Shown piece by piece: positions 36,910 through 46,124 of a DNA stretch of 64,000 nt (within the stretch, counting starts at the first letter, position 1; every line of letters starts with the position of its first letter). The position numbers and the translations under genes were made by a program. The stretch comes from Nonomuraea muscovyensis (GTDB lineage Bacteria > Actinomycetota > Actinomycetes > Streptosporangiales > Streptosporangiaceae), in NCBI RefSeq assembly GCF_014207745.1, contig NZ_JACHJB010000003.1:868001-932000 (forward strand), given 5' to 3'. Below the pieces are notes generated by a model, which saw nothing but the letters and a program-made list of their open reading frames with translations, was not told the DNA's origin and searched no databases.

Positions 36910-37902
36910 GTGGACATCGATGCGTTCGTGGCGGCACACCGCCCCGTGTGGGACCGGCTGGAGCACCTGGTCAGGCGCCGCTCGTCCCTGACGGGAGCCG
37001 AGGTGGACGAGCTGGTGGACCTCTACCAGCGGGTGTCGACGCACCTGTCGATCGTCCGCTCCGCCTCGACCGACGCGATGCTCGTCGGCCGCCTGTCCGC
37101 ACTGGTGGCGCGGGCCAGGTCCGCGGTCACCGGCGGCCGGGCCCCGGCCTGGCGGGAGTTCGGCAGGTTCTTCGCGGTGTCGTTCCCCGTGGTGGCCTAC
37201 CGGGCCCGGTGGTGGTGGCTGGCCACGAGCCTGTCGTTCGTCGCGGTGTCGTGGCTGTTCGGGGCGTGGGTGGCCGGCGACCCGGCGGTGCAGGCGTCGA
37301 TCGCCTCACCCGAGGAGATCACCCAGCTCGTGGAGCACGACTTCGCCGACTACTACTCGGAGCACCCCGCGGCCTCCTTCGCCAGCCGCGTCTGGATCAA
37401 CAACGCCTGGGTGTCGGCGCAGGTCATCATCTACGCGATCTTCCTGGGGCTGCCGATCCCGTTCGTGCTGTGGACCAACGCCGCCAACGTGGCGGTCTCC
37501 GGCGGTCTGATGGCCTCCCGCGACAAGCTCGACATCTTCTTCGGGCTGATCATGCCGCACGGCCTGCTGGAGCTCACCGCGGTCTTCCTCGCCGCCGCCG
37601 CGGGCATGCGGCTGGGCTGGACGGTCGTCGACCCCGGGCCGCGCAGGCGCGTCGAGGCGCTGGCCGAGCAGGGCCGGGCCGTGGTGAGCGTGGCGCTCGG
37701 GCTGGTCGTGGTGCTGTTCGTGTCAGGGCTGATCGAGGCGTTCGTCACGCCGTCGGGGTTGCCCACGTGGGCGCGGATCGGCATCGGGGTGCTCGCCGAG
37801 GTGGCGTTCCTGGCGTACATCGTGGTGTTCGGGCGGCGGGCCCTCCGCCGGGGTGAGACCGGCGACATCGAGCGCGCCCCCGACGTGGCACCGAGCGCCT
37901 GA
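36910..37902 (+). CDS. SpoIIM-like membrane protein
   Basis: A 330-residue protein of the stage II sporulation protein M family. After a helical N-terminal domain (residues 1-90, VDELVDLYQRVSTHLSIVR) there are about five membrane segments, including the long WWWLATSLSFVAVSWLFGAWVAG and the family signature FLGLPIPFVLWTNAANVAVSGG and LIMPHGLLELTAVFLAAAAGMRLG. In actinobacteria this family is usually next to RDD, DUF58 and MoxR genes, as here. GTG at 36910 follows CAGAAT by six bases with no ribosome site. Function in non-Bacillus species is unknown. Confidence 0.88.
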   Translation: MDIDAFVAAHRPVWDRLEHLVRRRSSLTGAEVDELVDLYQRVSTHLSIVRSASTDAMLVGRLSALVARARSAVTGGRAPAWREFGRFFAVSFPVVAYRARWWWLATSLSFVAVSWLFGAWVAGDPAVQASIASPEEITQLVEHDFADYYSEHPAASFASRVWINNAWVSAQVIIYAIFLGLPIPFVLWTNAANVAVSGGLMASRDKLDIFFGLIMPHGLLELTAVFLAAAAGMRLGWTVVDPGPRRRVEALAEQGRAVVSVALGLVVVLFVSGLIEAFVTPSGLPTWARIGIGVLAEVAFLAYIVVFGRRALRRGETGDIERAPDVAPSA

Positions 37903-37909
37903 CGGCCCC

Positions 37910-38017
37910 GGACCGCGTCAGCCGGACCGCGCCGGACGGGCTGAGTCGGACGGACCGCGTCGGACGGACCGCGTCAGCCGGACCGCGTCGGACGGACCGC
38001 GTCGGACCGGCCGCGTC
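37910..38017. repeat. 14-bp tandem repeat array
   Basis: Core GGACCGCGTC recurs at 37910, 37952, 37966, 37980 and 37994, with degenerate copies in register between and after; period is 14 bases. It lies between the stops of the SpoIIM-like gene and the DUF58 gene and reaches the latter's stop codon. It looks like slippage expansion. Confidence 0.85.
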
Positions 38018-39389
38018 AGAGGCGGCCGGCGGCCTTCAGCGCCAGGTAGGCGTCGGCCAGGGCCGGCGCGATGTCGTCAGGAGGCGCGTCGACGACCTCG
38101 ACCCCGTGGCGGCGCAGCCGCGCCGTCATCCGCCTGCGGGCCAGCCGCGCCTGCTCGGCCGCCGCCGCGTCGTACACCTCCTCTGCCGTGCCCCGCCCGG
38201 CGGCCATGGCCGCCACCAGCGGGTCGGAGACGGCCGCCACCAGCACCAGGTGGCGCGAGGAGAGCTGCGGCAGCACCGGCATGAGCCCCTCGTCCATGGC
38301 CGCCGGGTTGAGGTCGGTGAGCAGCACGACCAGGCAGCGCCGTTTGGCCCGCGACAGGATCGCGGCCACCATGCCCTGCGCGTCGGCCTCGACCAGCTCG
38401 GCCTCGATCGGCGCCATCACGTTCACCAGCGACGTCAGCAGCTCGGTGCGCGAGGCGCCGGCCACCCAGGCCCGCACGGCCCGGTCGTAGGCGAGGAAGT
38501 CGACCCGGTCGCCGGCCCTGGCGGCGAGCGCGGCCAGCAGCAGCGCCGCGTCCATCGACCAGTCGAGCCGCGGCCAGCCCGGCACCGGCCTGGTGTCGGG
38601 CGTGTCGAGCAGGCCGCCGCCGGTCGGCGCGGCCCCGGCCAGCGGGATCGGGGCCTCGCCCACCCGGCCGGCCGAGGTGCGGCCGGTGTCGAGCACGATG
38701 AGCACCCGCCGGTCGCGCTCGGGCCGCCAGGTGCGGACCACCACGTCGTGCCGGCGCGCCGTGGCCCGCCAGTCGATGGAGCGCACGTCGTCGCCCACCA
38801 CGTACTCGCGCAGCGAGTCGAACTCGGTGCCCTGGCCGCGTACCAGCGCGGGATGCCGGCCGTCGAGCTCACGCAGCCGGGCCAGCCGCGAGGGCAGGTG
38901 CTTGCGCGACAGGAACGGCGGCAGCACCCGCACCGACCAGGGCGAGCGGTGGCCGCCCTGGCGGGCGGCCAGGCCCAGCGGCCCCAGCGAGCGCACGGCG
39001 ACCGCCACGGACTCCCGGTCGCCGCGCCGGGTCGGCGTGAGCGTCAGGGTGAGCCGGCGCCGCTCGCCGGCCGGCACGTCCAGCGCCAGCGTGCGGGGCG
39101 AGGCGCCGGCCGACGGCGGCCAGGCGTCCCTGAGCACGCCGCGCACCCGCCTGCGGCCGGGGTTCTCCACGACCAGCTCGACCGTGACCGACTGGCCCAG
39201 CCGGACCAGCCTGTCGCCCGAACGGTGGAAGCGCAGCGGCCGCACCGCCCCCGCGAACAGCAAGTCCACCACGACCGCGGCGGCCAGCAGCAGGCAGAGC
39301 CCGGCCAGCGCGGCACCGGGCCGCGGCGCCAGCGCCACCACCACGATGCCGAGCGCCGCGACCAGCCCGGCGCGTCCCGTCAGCGCCAT
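38016..39389 (-). CDS. DUF58 domain protein
   Basis: A 457-residue protein. Two hydrophobic helices open it (about residues 5-50), then an immunoglobulin-like segment, and at residue about 195 the DUF58 signature [23 protein letters not shown]-like C-terminal half follows with [13 protein letters not shown] and [14 protein letters not shown]58 proteins are commonly substrates or partners of MoxR AAA+ ATPases. ATG at 39389 overlaps the MoxR stop by one base (TGATG). It is last of a five-gene operon with near-zero spacing. Function is unproven. Confidence 0.9.
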   Translation of the reverse strand: MALTGRAGLVAALGIVVVALAPRPGAALAGLCLLLAAAVVVDLLFAGAVRPLRFHRSGDRLVRLGQSVTVELVVENPGRRRVRGVLRDAWPPSAGASPRTLALDVPAGERRRLTLTLTPTRRGDRESVAVAVRSLGPLGLAARQGGHRSPWSVRVLPPFLSRKHLPSRLARLRELDGRHPALVRGQGTEFDSLREYVVGDDVRSIDWRATARRHDVVVRTWRPERDRRVLIVLDTGRTSAGRVGEAPIPLAGAAPTGGGLLDTPDTRPVPGWPRLDWSMDAALLLAALAARAGDRVDFLAYDRAVRAWVAGASRTELLTSLVNVMAPIEAELVEADAQGMVAAILSRAKRRCLVVLLTDLNPAAMDEGLMPVLPQLSSRHLVLVAAVSDPLVAAMAAGRGTAEEVYDAAAAEQARLARRRMTARLRRHGVEVVDAPPDDIAPALADAYLALKAAGRL

Positions 39390-40366
39390 CAGCGCGGAAC
39401 CGGGACCGAGGCCAGGATGCCGTCGAGCACGCCGTCGGCGCTCGCCCCCTCCAACTCGGCCTCGGGCCGGAGCTGCACGCGGTGCCGCAGCGCGGGCCGG
39501 GCCAGCGCCTTCACGTCGTCGGGAGTGACGTACGGGCGTCCGGACAGCCACGCCCACGCCCGCGAGGCGGCCAGCAGCGCGGTCGCGCCACGCGGGGACA
39601 CGCCGAGCTGGAGCGCCGGCGAGCTGCGGGTGGCCCGCGCCAGGTCCACGATGTAGCCGAGCACCTCGGGGGCCACGTGCACCCCGGCCACCGCCTCGCG
39701 CCCGGCCGCCAGGTCGTCGGCGGTGGCGACCGTCTTGATCTCCGACAGGTCGCGCGGGTCGAAGCCGAGCGCGTGCCGTTCGAGGACCGAGATCTCCTGC
39801 TCGCGCGGCGGCAGCGGCACGGTCAGCTTGAGCAGGAACCTGTCGAGCTGCGCCTCCGGAAGCTGGTAGGTGCCCTCGTACTCGACCGGGTTCTGCGTCG
39901 CGCACACCACGAACGGGTCCGGCAGCGCCCGCGCCTCGCCCTCGACGCTGACCTGCCGCTCCTCCATCGCCTCCAGCAGCGCCGCCTGCGTCTTCGGCGG
40001 CGTGCGGTTGATCTCGTCGGCGAGCAGCAGGTTGGTGAACACCGGCCCCTCGCGGAACTCGAACCGCGCCGTCTTCGCGTCGAAGATCAACGATCCCGTC
40101 ACGTCACCCGGCATCAGGTCGGGCGTGAACTGCACCCGCTTGAAGCCGAGCGACAGCGCCGCCGACAGCGTGCGCACCATGAGCGTCTTGGCCACGCCCG
40201 GCACGCCTTCGAGCAGCACGTGCCCCCGGCACAGCAGTGCGATGACCATCCCCGTCACCACGGCGTCCTGGCCCACCACGGCCTTGGACACCTCGGCGCG
40301 CAGCGCGCCCAGCGCCTCCCTGGCCGCGTCGCCGCGGGCGGCCGCGTGGGTCCCCTCAAAGTTCAC
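39389..40366 (-). CDS. MoxR-family AAA+ ATPase
   Basis: A 325-residue ATPase with Walker A GVPGVAKT (near residue 54), Walker B NLLLADEIN, sensor/arginine-finger region ATQNPVEYEGTYQLPEAQLDRFLL and the C-terminal lid YVTPDDVKALARPAL. MoxR proteins act as chaperone-like remodelers of VWA or DUF58 partner proteins; here the partner is probably the adjacent DUF58 protein. It overlaps DUF58 by one base and the upstream DUF4350 gene by 11 bases, which supports cotranslation of a complex. Confidence 0.93.
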   Translation of the reverse strand: MNFEGTHAAARGDAAREALGALRAEVSKAVVGQDAVVTGMVIALLCRGHVLLEGVPGVAKTLMVRTLSAALSLGFKRVQFTPDLMPGDVTGSLIFDAKTARFEFREGPVFTNLLLADEINRTPPKTQAALLEAMEERQVSVEGEARALPDPFVVCATQNPVEYEGTYQLPEAQLDRFLLKLTVPLPPREQEISVLERHALGFDPRDLSEIKTVATADDLAAGREAVAGVHVAPEVLGYIVDLARATRSSPALQLGVSPRGATALLAASRAWAWLSGRPYVTPDDVKALARPALRHRVQLRPEAELEGASADGVLDGILASVPVPR

Positions 40367-41534
40367 CGATCGTCCTTTCGACGGAGTCCAAGTATCGGGC
40401 CAGAGCGACGAGCCCGGCGTCGTCGGCGGGCGCGGGGCCGTACAGCGCCGCGTCGACCTGCTGCGCGTCCAGCCCGGTCCGTACGGCGAGGGCGGCCACC
40501 ACCTCGTGCCGCGCCGCGCCCGAGCCCAGCCCGAGCCGGGGCACGAGCCGGTCGACCGCGGCGGCCCGCAACGACTCGGCAGCCCTGGCGCGGGCCCGCC
40601 TGGCCCGGTAGAGCCGGCCGCGACCCTCGACCGTCTCGGCGGCCCGTACCACGACGGGCAGCCGTTCGGTCACCACGGGGCCGAGCCGCCGGCCCCGCCA
40701 CAGGGCCACGACGAGCACGGTGACGGCCGCCATGCCCACGGCCCACGGGACGCTCTCCGGCATCAGGTCGTACACGCTCGCGCCCTCCGGACCGGCCAGG
40801 TCGCCGGTCGGCGGCGTCTCGGGCTCGACCAGCCAGGTGACGGCCTCGGCGGAGCCGATCAGGTTGAGCGCGAGCGCGGCGTTGCCGTCCTCGTCCAGGC
40901 GCTGGTTGGTCAGGAAGGAGCCGCTGCCGACGACCGTCGTGGTGCCGCCCGCGTTGGGGTAGCTGACCAGCGTCCAGCCCTCGCCCGCCGGGTAGCAGCC
41001 GGTCGCGCCGGTCGGGGCGGTGAACGCCGCCGAGCCCATGAAGGCGCTCCCGGCGGCCGTCGCCGCGCGCAGCGAGCATCCGGGCTCGCGCGAGCGCTCG
41101 CGAGGGGTGCCGGACAGGGGGCGCACGCCGGGCGCCAGGTCGTCGAGGCCGTACACGTCGCCGACGATGAGGCGGTCGCCCGGGATCGCCGCCAGGCGCA
41201 CCTCGTCGAAGGCGGTCACGTCGGTGATCAGCAGCAGCCGGCCGCCCTGACCGGCTGCGGCCCGTGCGTCCTCCACGGAGTCGACCCGGTCGACGGTGAC
41301 GCCGCGGGCGCGCAGGAGCTGGGCCAGCGCCTTGGCCCCGGCGAGCGTGGTGTCGTCGGGGTCGAGCGGGCGCGAGGCGCGCTCTCCGGAACCGAGCAGC
41401 ACGCCGGCGACCGCGGTCGCCACGATGAGCACGCCCAGCAGGACGGCGACGCGGACGGAGCGCCAGATCGAGCGGGCGGTGGGGGAGGCGGGGACGGACT
41501 CGCGGCTGTCGGCCGGTCGCATGTCGAGGCTCAC
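40356..41534 (-). CDS. DUF4350 domain membrane protein
   Basis: A 392-residue protein: one N-terminal membrane helix (about residues 25-47), a long extracytoplasmic domain in which residues 60-190 fit DUF4350 (DDTTLAGAKALAQLLRARGVTVDRV, LLLITDVTAFDEV), and a second helix near residue 270 followed by a basic cytoplasmic tail. DUF4350 is often associated with MoxR/DUF58 operons. It overlaps the MoxR gene by 11 bases and begins with an ATGA overlap on DUF4129. Function unknown. Confidence 0.85.
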   Translation of the reverse strand: MSLDMRPADSRESVPASPTARSIWRSVRVAVLLGVLIVATAVAGVLLGSGERASRPLDPDDTTLAGAKALAQLLRARGVTVDRVDSVEDARAAAGQGGRLLLITDVTAFDEVRLAAIPGDRLIVGDVYGLDDLAPGVRPLSGTPRERSREPGCSLRAATAAGSAFMGSAAFTAPTGATGCYPAGEGWTLVSYPNAGGTTTVVGSGSFLTNQRLDEDGNAALALNLIGSAEAVTWLVEPETPPTGDLAGPEGASVYDLMPESVPWAVGMAAVTVLVVALWRGRRLGPVVTERLPVVVRAAETVEGRGRLYRARRARARAAESLRAAAVDRLVPRLGLGSGAARHEVVAALAVRTGLDAQQVDAALYGPAPADDAGLVALARYLDSVERTIGEL

Positions 41535-42235
41535 GGAGGCCCTCCCGAGCCGTTGGGCCGGGTGCCCGCCGGGCCCGAGGGCGCGGCGGCGGATGCCGAG
41601 GCGCCGGCGGTCTGGGTGTCGGCCGGGCCCGTGAGCGCCACCGGCCTGGCAAGGCGGAGGCGTTCGTCCAGCTCCGTCATGGCGTCGTAGGCGGCCCGGG
41701 TGCCGGGCACGTCGCCGTAGGTCACGTCGTCGAAGGAGCGCGCGGCGGCGGCCAGCTCCGCGGCGAACGCGGGCAGGGCCCGGGCCGCCTCGGCGCTCAG
41801 CTCGTCGGCCGTGCGGCCGGGCAGTCCGTCGACCAGCGCGCGTTCCTCCAGGTCGCGGGCGATGGCGCGGAGCCGTTCCTGGATCGCCTCGGTGTAGCGG
41901 CCCTCGGCGGCCAGACCCTCGGCGGCCCGGCGGTGCTCGGCCGCGCTTCTCGCGTGCTCGCCGAACAGCACGGCGGACCCTGTGGCGTTGCGGCGCGAGG
42001 TGCGGCGGAGCTGCCAGCCGACGAGCACGACGACGGCGAGGATGACCAGCGTGATGAGCACGGCGGCGATGACGCCGCCGGTCGTGCCGCCGCCGGCGGC
42101 CGCGTCCATGAGGTCGCCGAGGAACTGCTGGACCTGCCGCCAGAGCCGGTCGATCAGCGGCTCCTGCTCGTAGGCGGGCTTGAGGAGCTCGTCCGCCGCA
42201 CGACGGGCGGCCTCGTCCCTGCCGATCGGGGTCAC
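41531..42235 (-). CDS. DUF4129 domain membrane protein
   Basis: A 234-residue protein with a short N-terminal soluble region, one long hydrophobic helix (VIAAVLITLVILAVVVLVGWQL, about residues 45-70) and the C-terminal DUF4129 helical segment. The latter includes YTEAIQERLRAIARDLEERALVDGLPGRTADELSAEAARALP. GTG at 42235 overlaps the upstream stop in a GTGA junction, and its stop overlaps the next ATG (ATGA). DUF4129 occurs with MoxR and transglutaminase-like envelope genes. Role unknown; the window suggests it is part of one membrane complex. Confidence 0.85.
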   Translation of the reverse strand: MTPIGRDEAARRAADELLKPAYEQEPLIDRLWRQVQQFLGDLMDAAAGGGTTGGVIAAVLITLVILAVVVLVGWQLRRTSRRNATGSAVLFGEHARSAAEHRRAAEGLAAEGRYTEAIQERLRAIARDLEERALVDGLPGRTADELSAEAARALPAFAAELAAAARSFDDVTYGDVPGTRAAYDAMTELDERLRLARPVALTGPADTQTAGASASAAAPSGPAGTRPNGSGGPP

Positions 42236-43428
42236 GATCCGGCGGAGTTGGACGGGTGCCAGAGCTCGTCGGCCGAGGAGTGGACCCAGCCCTGGCGCTG
42301 CTGCTCGATCGCGGCCGTCTGGAGCACCAGGTCGAACGCCTCGCTGCGCATCCGCCGGTCGGCGTACAGGAGCCCGGCGACGCCCGCCTCGAAGGGATAG
42401 GTGATCATCGCGCCGAGCGTGCCGCCGATGGCGGTCAGGACGCCCGCGAGGATGAGCGTGCCGATGCCGCCCCCGCCCAGCACGCCGAAGAGCGTGCCCG
42501 CGATGGTGAACGGCATCTGCAGGATCGAGCCGATGAAGCCGACCAGCAGCGAGGTGAGCAGCAGGATGCCCAGCACCCGCCAGAAGCCGCCGCTCACCAG
42601 TGTCCAGGAGCGGCGCATCGCGTCGAGCGGCCCCCGGCTCTCCAGCACCACGGCCGGCGCCGCGAACGCGAACCGCGTCCGGAAGAACAGCACATAGGGG
42701 ATGTACAGGATCACCGTCAGGAAGAGGAAGGCGAGGGCGGTGCCCGGCGACAGGGTGGCGCCGGAGGCGACCAGCGCCCACGCGAGCAGGGCGACGACCA
42801 CCAGGGGGGCCATCAGGATGGCGAACTGCAACCCCACCACGGCGAACAGCGCGGGGACGCGCCCCCGGGTGAGCCGCCACGCCTCGCCCGCGGTCATGTC
42901 GCCGCCGAAGACGGCCCGGCCGAGGATGCGCGTCAGCACCCCGGTCAGCATGGTCACCACCACGAACCCGACGACCAGCGACACCAGCGGCCCGCCGAAC
43001 TGCGCGAGGAAGCCGCCGGGGAGGTCGTCGGAGTTGCTGGTCGGGTCGGTCATCACTGCGGCCGTCGCGTCGAGCAGGAACACGTTGCCGATCGCGACCG
43101 GCACGGAGGCCAGCAGCGCCGCGACCGCGGACAGGCCCAGCACGGCCTTGGGGTTGGACCGGACGAGCTTGATGGTGCCGTCGAGGATGTCGCCCAGGCC
43201 CAGCGGGCGCAGGGGGATGATGCCGGGACGCAGCGCGGGCGGCGGCAGGTAGCCGTAGCCGGGCTGTTGCCACTGCTGGGGCGCGCCCTGGGGACCGTGA
43301 CCGGGGGCGGCGTGGGGGTGGGGCCCGGGGGCGGTCCACGGCGAGGCCTGCGGGGCGCCGTAGGGCGGGGGCTGCTCGACCGCCCATCCCGGCGGCATCT
43401 CGGGAGAGGGACCGTGACCGTCTGACAT
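42232..43428 (-). CDS. Multi-TM membrane protein with Pro/Gln-rich N-terminus
   Basis: A 398-residue protein. The first 85 residues are Pro/Gly/Gln-rich. They are followed by IIPLRPLGLGDILDGTIKLVRSNP, a segment seen in glycerophosphodiester-type membrane-domain proteins of actinobacteria, then about six hydrophobic segments. ATG at 43428 starts the low-complexity region. It is the first gene of the DUF4129-DUF4350-MoxR-DUF58 operon (GTGA overlap), and diverges from mtrA across about 250 bases. No enzymatic motif visible. Confidence 0.72.
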   Translation of the reverse strand: MSDGHGPSPEMPPGWAVEQPPPYGAPQASPWTAPGPHPHAAPGHGPQGAPQQWQQPGYGYLPPPALRPGIIPLRPLGLGDILDGTIKLVRSNPKAVLGLSAVAALLASVPVAIGNVFLLDATAAVMTDPTSNSDDLPGGFLAQFGGPLVSLVVGFVVVTMLTGVLTRILGRAVFGGDMTAGEAWRLTRGRVPALFAVVGLQFAILMAPLVVVALLAWALVASGATLSPGTALAFLFLTVILYIPYVLFFRTRFAFAAPAVVLESRGPLDAMRRSWTLVSGGFWRVLGILLLTSLLVGFIGSILQMPFTIAGTLFGVLGGGGIGTLILAGVLTAIGGTLGAMITYPFEAGVAGLLYADRRMRSEAFDLVLQTAAIEQQRQGWVHSSADELWHPSNSAGS

Positions 43429-43682
43429 GTGTCCATCCTGGCACGGGGGAGCGAAGCGTGGTGTCCGGCAGGTGATCCCTTGCATACTGGGGCGAACCGG
43501 GTCAATGATCTCGTCGGGGATGGCCGAATGCCGGTCGGTTATCGCAGACTGAGAGTGCGATCCTGTCGCCAGTCTAAAATTCGCCTTTTGAAGGTCTCGT
43601 GTCTCACACATGGACACACCAAGGGTAACCTTCAGCGGTCGTGCGGGTATGTCCCACAATGCGAAGAACGGGATGAGGGGCC

Positions 43683-44360
43683 ATGAAAGGTCGTGTGCTA
43701 GTCGTCGACGACGATGCCGCCCTTGCCGAGATGCTCGGCATCGTGTTGCGCGGAGAGGGCTTCGAACCGTCTTTCGTCTCCGACGGCGACAAGGCCCTGG
43801 ACGCCTTCCGGGACACACGCCCGGACCTGGTGCTGCTCGACCTGATGCTGCCGGGCGCCGACGGCATCGACGTCGCCCGCCGGATCAGGGCGGAGTCGGG
43901 GGTCCCGATCGTCATGCTCACCGCCAAGAGCGACACGATCGACGTCGTGCTCGGTCTGGAGTCGGGGGCCGACGACTACATCGTCAAGCCGTTCAAGCCG
44001 AAGGAACTCGTCGCCCGGGTGCGGGCGAGGCTGCGCCGCACGGACGAGCCGACCCCCGAGATCCTGCAGATCGGCGACATCACCATCGACGTGGCCGGCC
44101 ACTCGGTCAAGCGCGGTGAGGAGACCATCAACCTCACACCGCTCGAGTTCGACCTGCTGGTGGCGCTGGCCCGCAAGCCGCGCCAGGTGTTCACCCGCGA
44201 GGTGCTGCTGGAGCAGGTCTGGGGCTACCGCCACGCCGCCGACACCCGCCTGGTCAACGTCCACGTGCAGCGGCTGCGCGCCAAGATCGAGAAGGACCCC
44301 GAGCACCCCGAGATCGTGGTGACCGTCCGCGGCGTGGGTTACAAAGCCGGGCCCGCCTAA
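43683..44360 (+). CDS. mtrA: OmpR-type response regulator MtrA
   Basis: A 225-residue essential-type regulator of cell-wall and division genes. The receiver domain holds the acidic pair in VLVVDDDAAL, phosphorylatable Asp53 (LLDLMLPG) and the Lys of DDYIVKPFKPKEL. The C-terminal winged helix includes LTPLEFDLLVALARKPRQVFTREVLLEQVWGY and VHVQRLRAKIEKDPEHPEIV. ATG at 43683 has GATGAGGGG upstream. mtrB and lpqB follow, the conserved order in actinobacteria. The divergent intergenic DNA (43429-43682) has GGGTAACC at about 43622, a possible self-site, by analogy only. Confidence 0.97.
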   Translation: MKGRVLVVDDDAALAEMLGIVLRGEGFEPSFVSDGDKALDAFRDTRPDLVLLDLMLPGADGIDVARRIRAESGVPIVMLTAKSDTIDVVLGLESGADDYIVKPFKPKELVARVRARLRRTDEPTPEILQIGDITIDVAGHSVKRGEETINLTPLEFDLLVALARKPRQVFTREVLLEQVWGYRHAADTRLVNVHVQRLRAKIEKDPEHPEIVVTVRGVGYKAGPA

Positions 44361-44378
44361 CCCGCCGCCCCACCGGTC

Positions 44379-46124
44379 ATGCCTGCGACACGGACCAAGC
44401 GGCCACGCAGACGGACACTGCGCCAGATCCTCGGCGGTGTCCGCCGTCGGGCGCGCCGTGCCGCGGGCACGCTGCGGCGTGTCTGGCGCCGCTCGCTGCA
44501 GTTGCAGGTCGTCACCAGCACGCTGGTCATCTCCGTGACCGTGGTGGTCGTGCTCGGCGTGTTCCTGTCCGACCAGATCAACAAATCGGTCATCGCCGGC
44601 CGCCAGGCCTCGGCGGCCAGCGAGGCGTTCGCCGACCGCGTCCAGATCGAGGACGCGCTCAACCGCACGCCCGACGAGCAGCCGCCCCCGGCCAACTCGG
44701 GCAAGAAGACCCCCGTCAACCCGCTCGACAGCGTGATGGACAGCATCACCGGCTCCATCGAGGACGGCTCCAAGAAGCGCTACGAGGTGCTCGTGCTCAA
44801 CGCGGCCGCGCCCGCCGCCTCGCGCGCCTCGGGCAACCTCACGCCCGGCAACGTCCCCGAGGGGCTGCGCCAGGGCATGGAGCGCCAGGTCGGCAAGCTC
44901 CCCAACGACAAGCCGCAACGGCACCAGGCGCTCATCCGCTTCGACGGCGAGATCCAGCCCCGGCTCACCCTGGTGATCGGCGGCCTGGTCACCCCCGAGA
45001 GCGGCGGCGTGTACGAGGTGTACCACTTCTTCCCGCTCAACGAGGAAGAGCAGATGCTCTCCAACGTCCGGCTCGCCATCGTCGTGGTGGGCTTCGGGCT
45101 CGTGCTGCTGCTCGCCGCCATCGCCTACCTGGTGACTCGGCAGGTCGTCACCCCGGTACGGCTCGCCCGCCAGGCCGCCGAGCGCCTGGCCGCCGGCAAG
45201 CTCGACGAGCGGCTCAAGGTGCGCGGCGAGGACGACCTGGCCCGCCTGGCGACCTCGTTCAACGAGATGGCGGGCAACCTCGCGCTCAAGATCCACCAGT
45301 TGGAGGAGCTCTCGCAGGTCCAGCGCCAGTTCGTCTCCGACGTCTCCCACGAGCTGCGGACCCCGCTGACCACCGTCCGGATGGCCGCCGACCTGCTGTA
45401 CGACTCCCGCGAGGACTTCGAGCCGATGGCCTCCCGTTCGGCGGAGCTCATGCAGGCCCAGCTCGAACGCTTCGAGGCGATGCTCGCCGACCTGCTGGAG
45501 ATCAGCCGCTACGACGCCGGCGCCGCCGACCTCGACCTCGACTCCGTGGACGTCCGCGACGTGGTGCTGCGCGCCATCGCCGACTCCGAGGCGCTGGCCG
45601 AGCGCCACGCCACCCGCTTCGAGCTGCGGCTGCCCAACGAGCCCTGCATGGCCGAGATCGACAACCGCAGGGTCGAGCGCATCCTGCGCAACCTGCTCTT
45701 CAACGCCATCGAGCACGGCGAGGGCAGGGACATCGTGGTGACCGTGGGCGCCGACCGCGACGCCGTCGCGGTCGCCGTGCGCGACCACGGCATCGGCCTG
45801 AAGGCCGGCGAGGAGACGATGGTGTTCGACCGGTTCTGGCGCGCCGACCCGTCACGGGCCAGGACCATCGGCGGCACCGGCCTGGGCCTGGCCATCTCCC
45901 GCGAGGACGCCGCGCTGCACGGCGGCTGGCTGCAGGCGTGGGGGCAGCAGGGGGAGGGCTCCCAGTTCAGGCTGACGCTGCCCAGGACCGCCGGCGCCGA
46001 CCTCAAGGGCTCACCGCTGTCCCTGGTGCCGCCCGAGATCGAGATGCGCCGCACGTGGCGCGGCCAGATGACCCCGGTGCTGCTGCCGGCCTCGGGAGAC
46101 GGAGCCGTCCATGACGAGGTCTAG
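44379..46124 (+). CDS. mtrB: Sensor histidine kinase MtrB
   Basis: A 581-residue membrane kinase: two membrane helices (about residues 47-67 and 229-250) around an extracytoplasmic loop, a HAMP domain, and the H-box SDVSHELRTPLT with phosphorylated His324. The ATP-binding lobe includes NLLFNAIEH, DHGIGL and GGTGLGLAI. It would phosphorylate MtrA, whose gene is 18 bases upstream. The 3' end overlaps lpqB by 14 bases. The basic N-terminal 30 residues are cytoplasmic. Confidence 0.97.
   Translation: MPATRTKRPRRRTLRQILGGVRRRARRAAGTLRRVWRRSLQLQVVTSTLVISVTVVVVLGVFLSDQINKSVIAGRQASAASEAFADRVQIEDALNRTPDEQPPPANSGKKTPVNPLDSVMDSITGSIEDGSKKRYEVLVLNAAAPAASRASGNLTPGNVPEGLRQGMERQVGKLPNDKPQRHQALIRFDGEIQPRLTLVIGGLVTPESGGVYEVYHFFPLNEEEQMLSNVRLAIVVVGFGLVLLLAAIAYLVTRQVVTPVRLARQAAERLAAGKLDERLKVRGEDDLARLATSFNEMAGNLALKIHQLEELSQVQRQFVSDVSHELRTPLTTVRMAADLLYDSREDFEPMASRSAELMQAQLERFEAMLADLLEISRYDAGAADLDLDSVDVRDVVLRAIADSEALAERHATRFELRLPNEPCMAEIDNRRVERILRNLLFNAIEHGEGRDIVVTVGADRDAVAVAVRDHGIGLKAGEETMVFDRFWRADPSRARTIGGTGLGLAISREDAALHGGWLQAWGQQGEGSQFRLTLPRTAGADLKGSPLSLVPPEIEMRRTWRGQMTPVLLPASGDGAVHDEV

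Noticed and set aside
36861-37856. ATG-started ORF overlapping the SpoIIM-like gene in another frame
   Set aside because: Arg-rich composition and no domain, while the frame from GTG 36910 gives a full membrane-protein family match.
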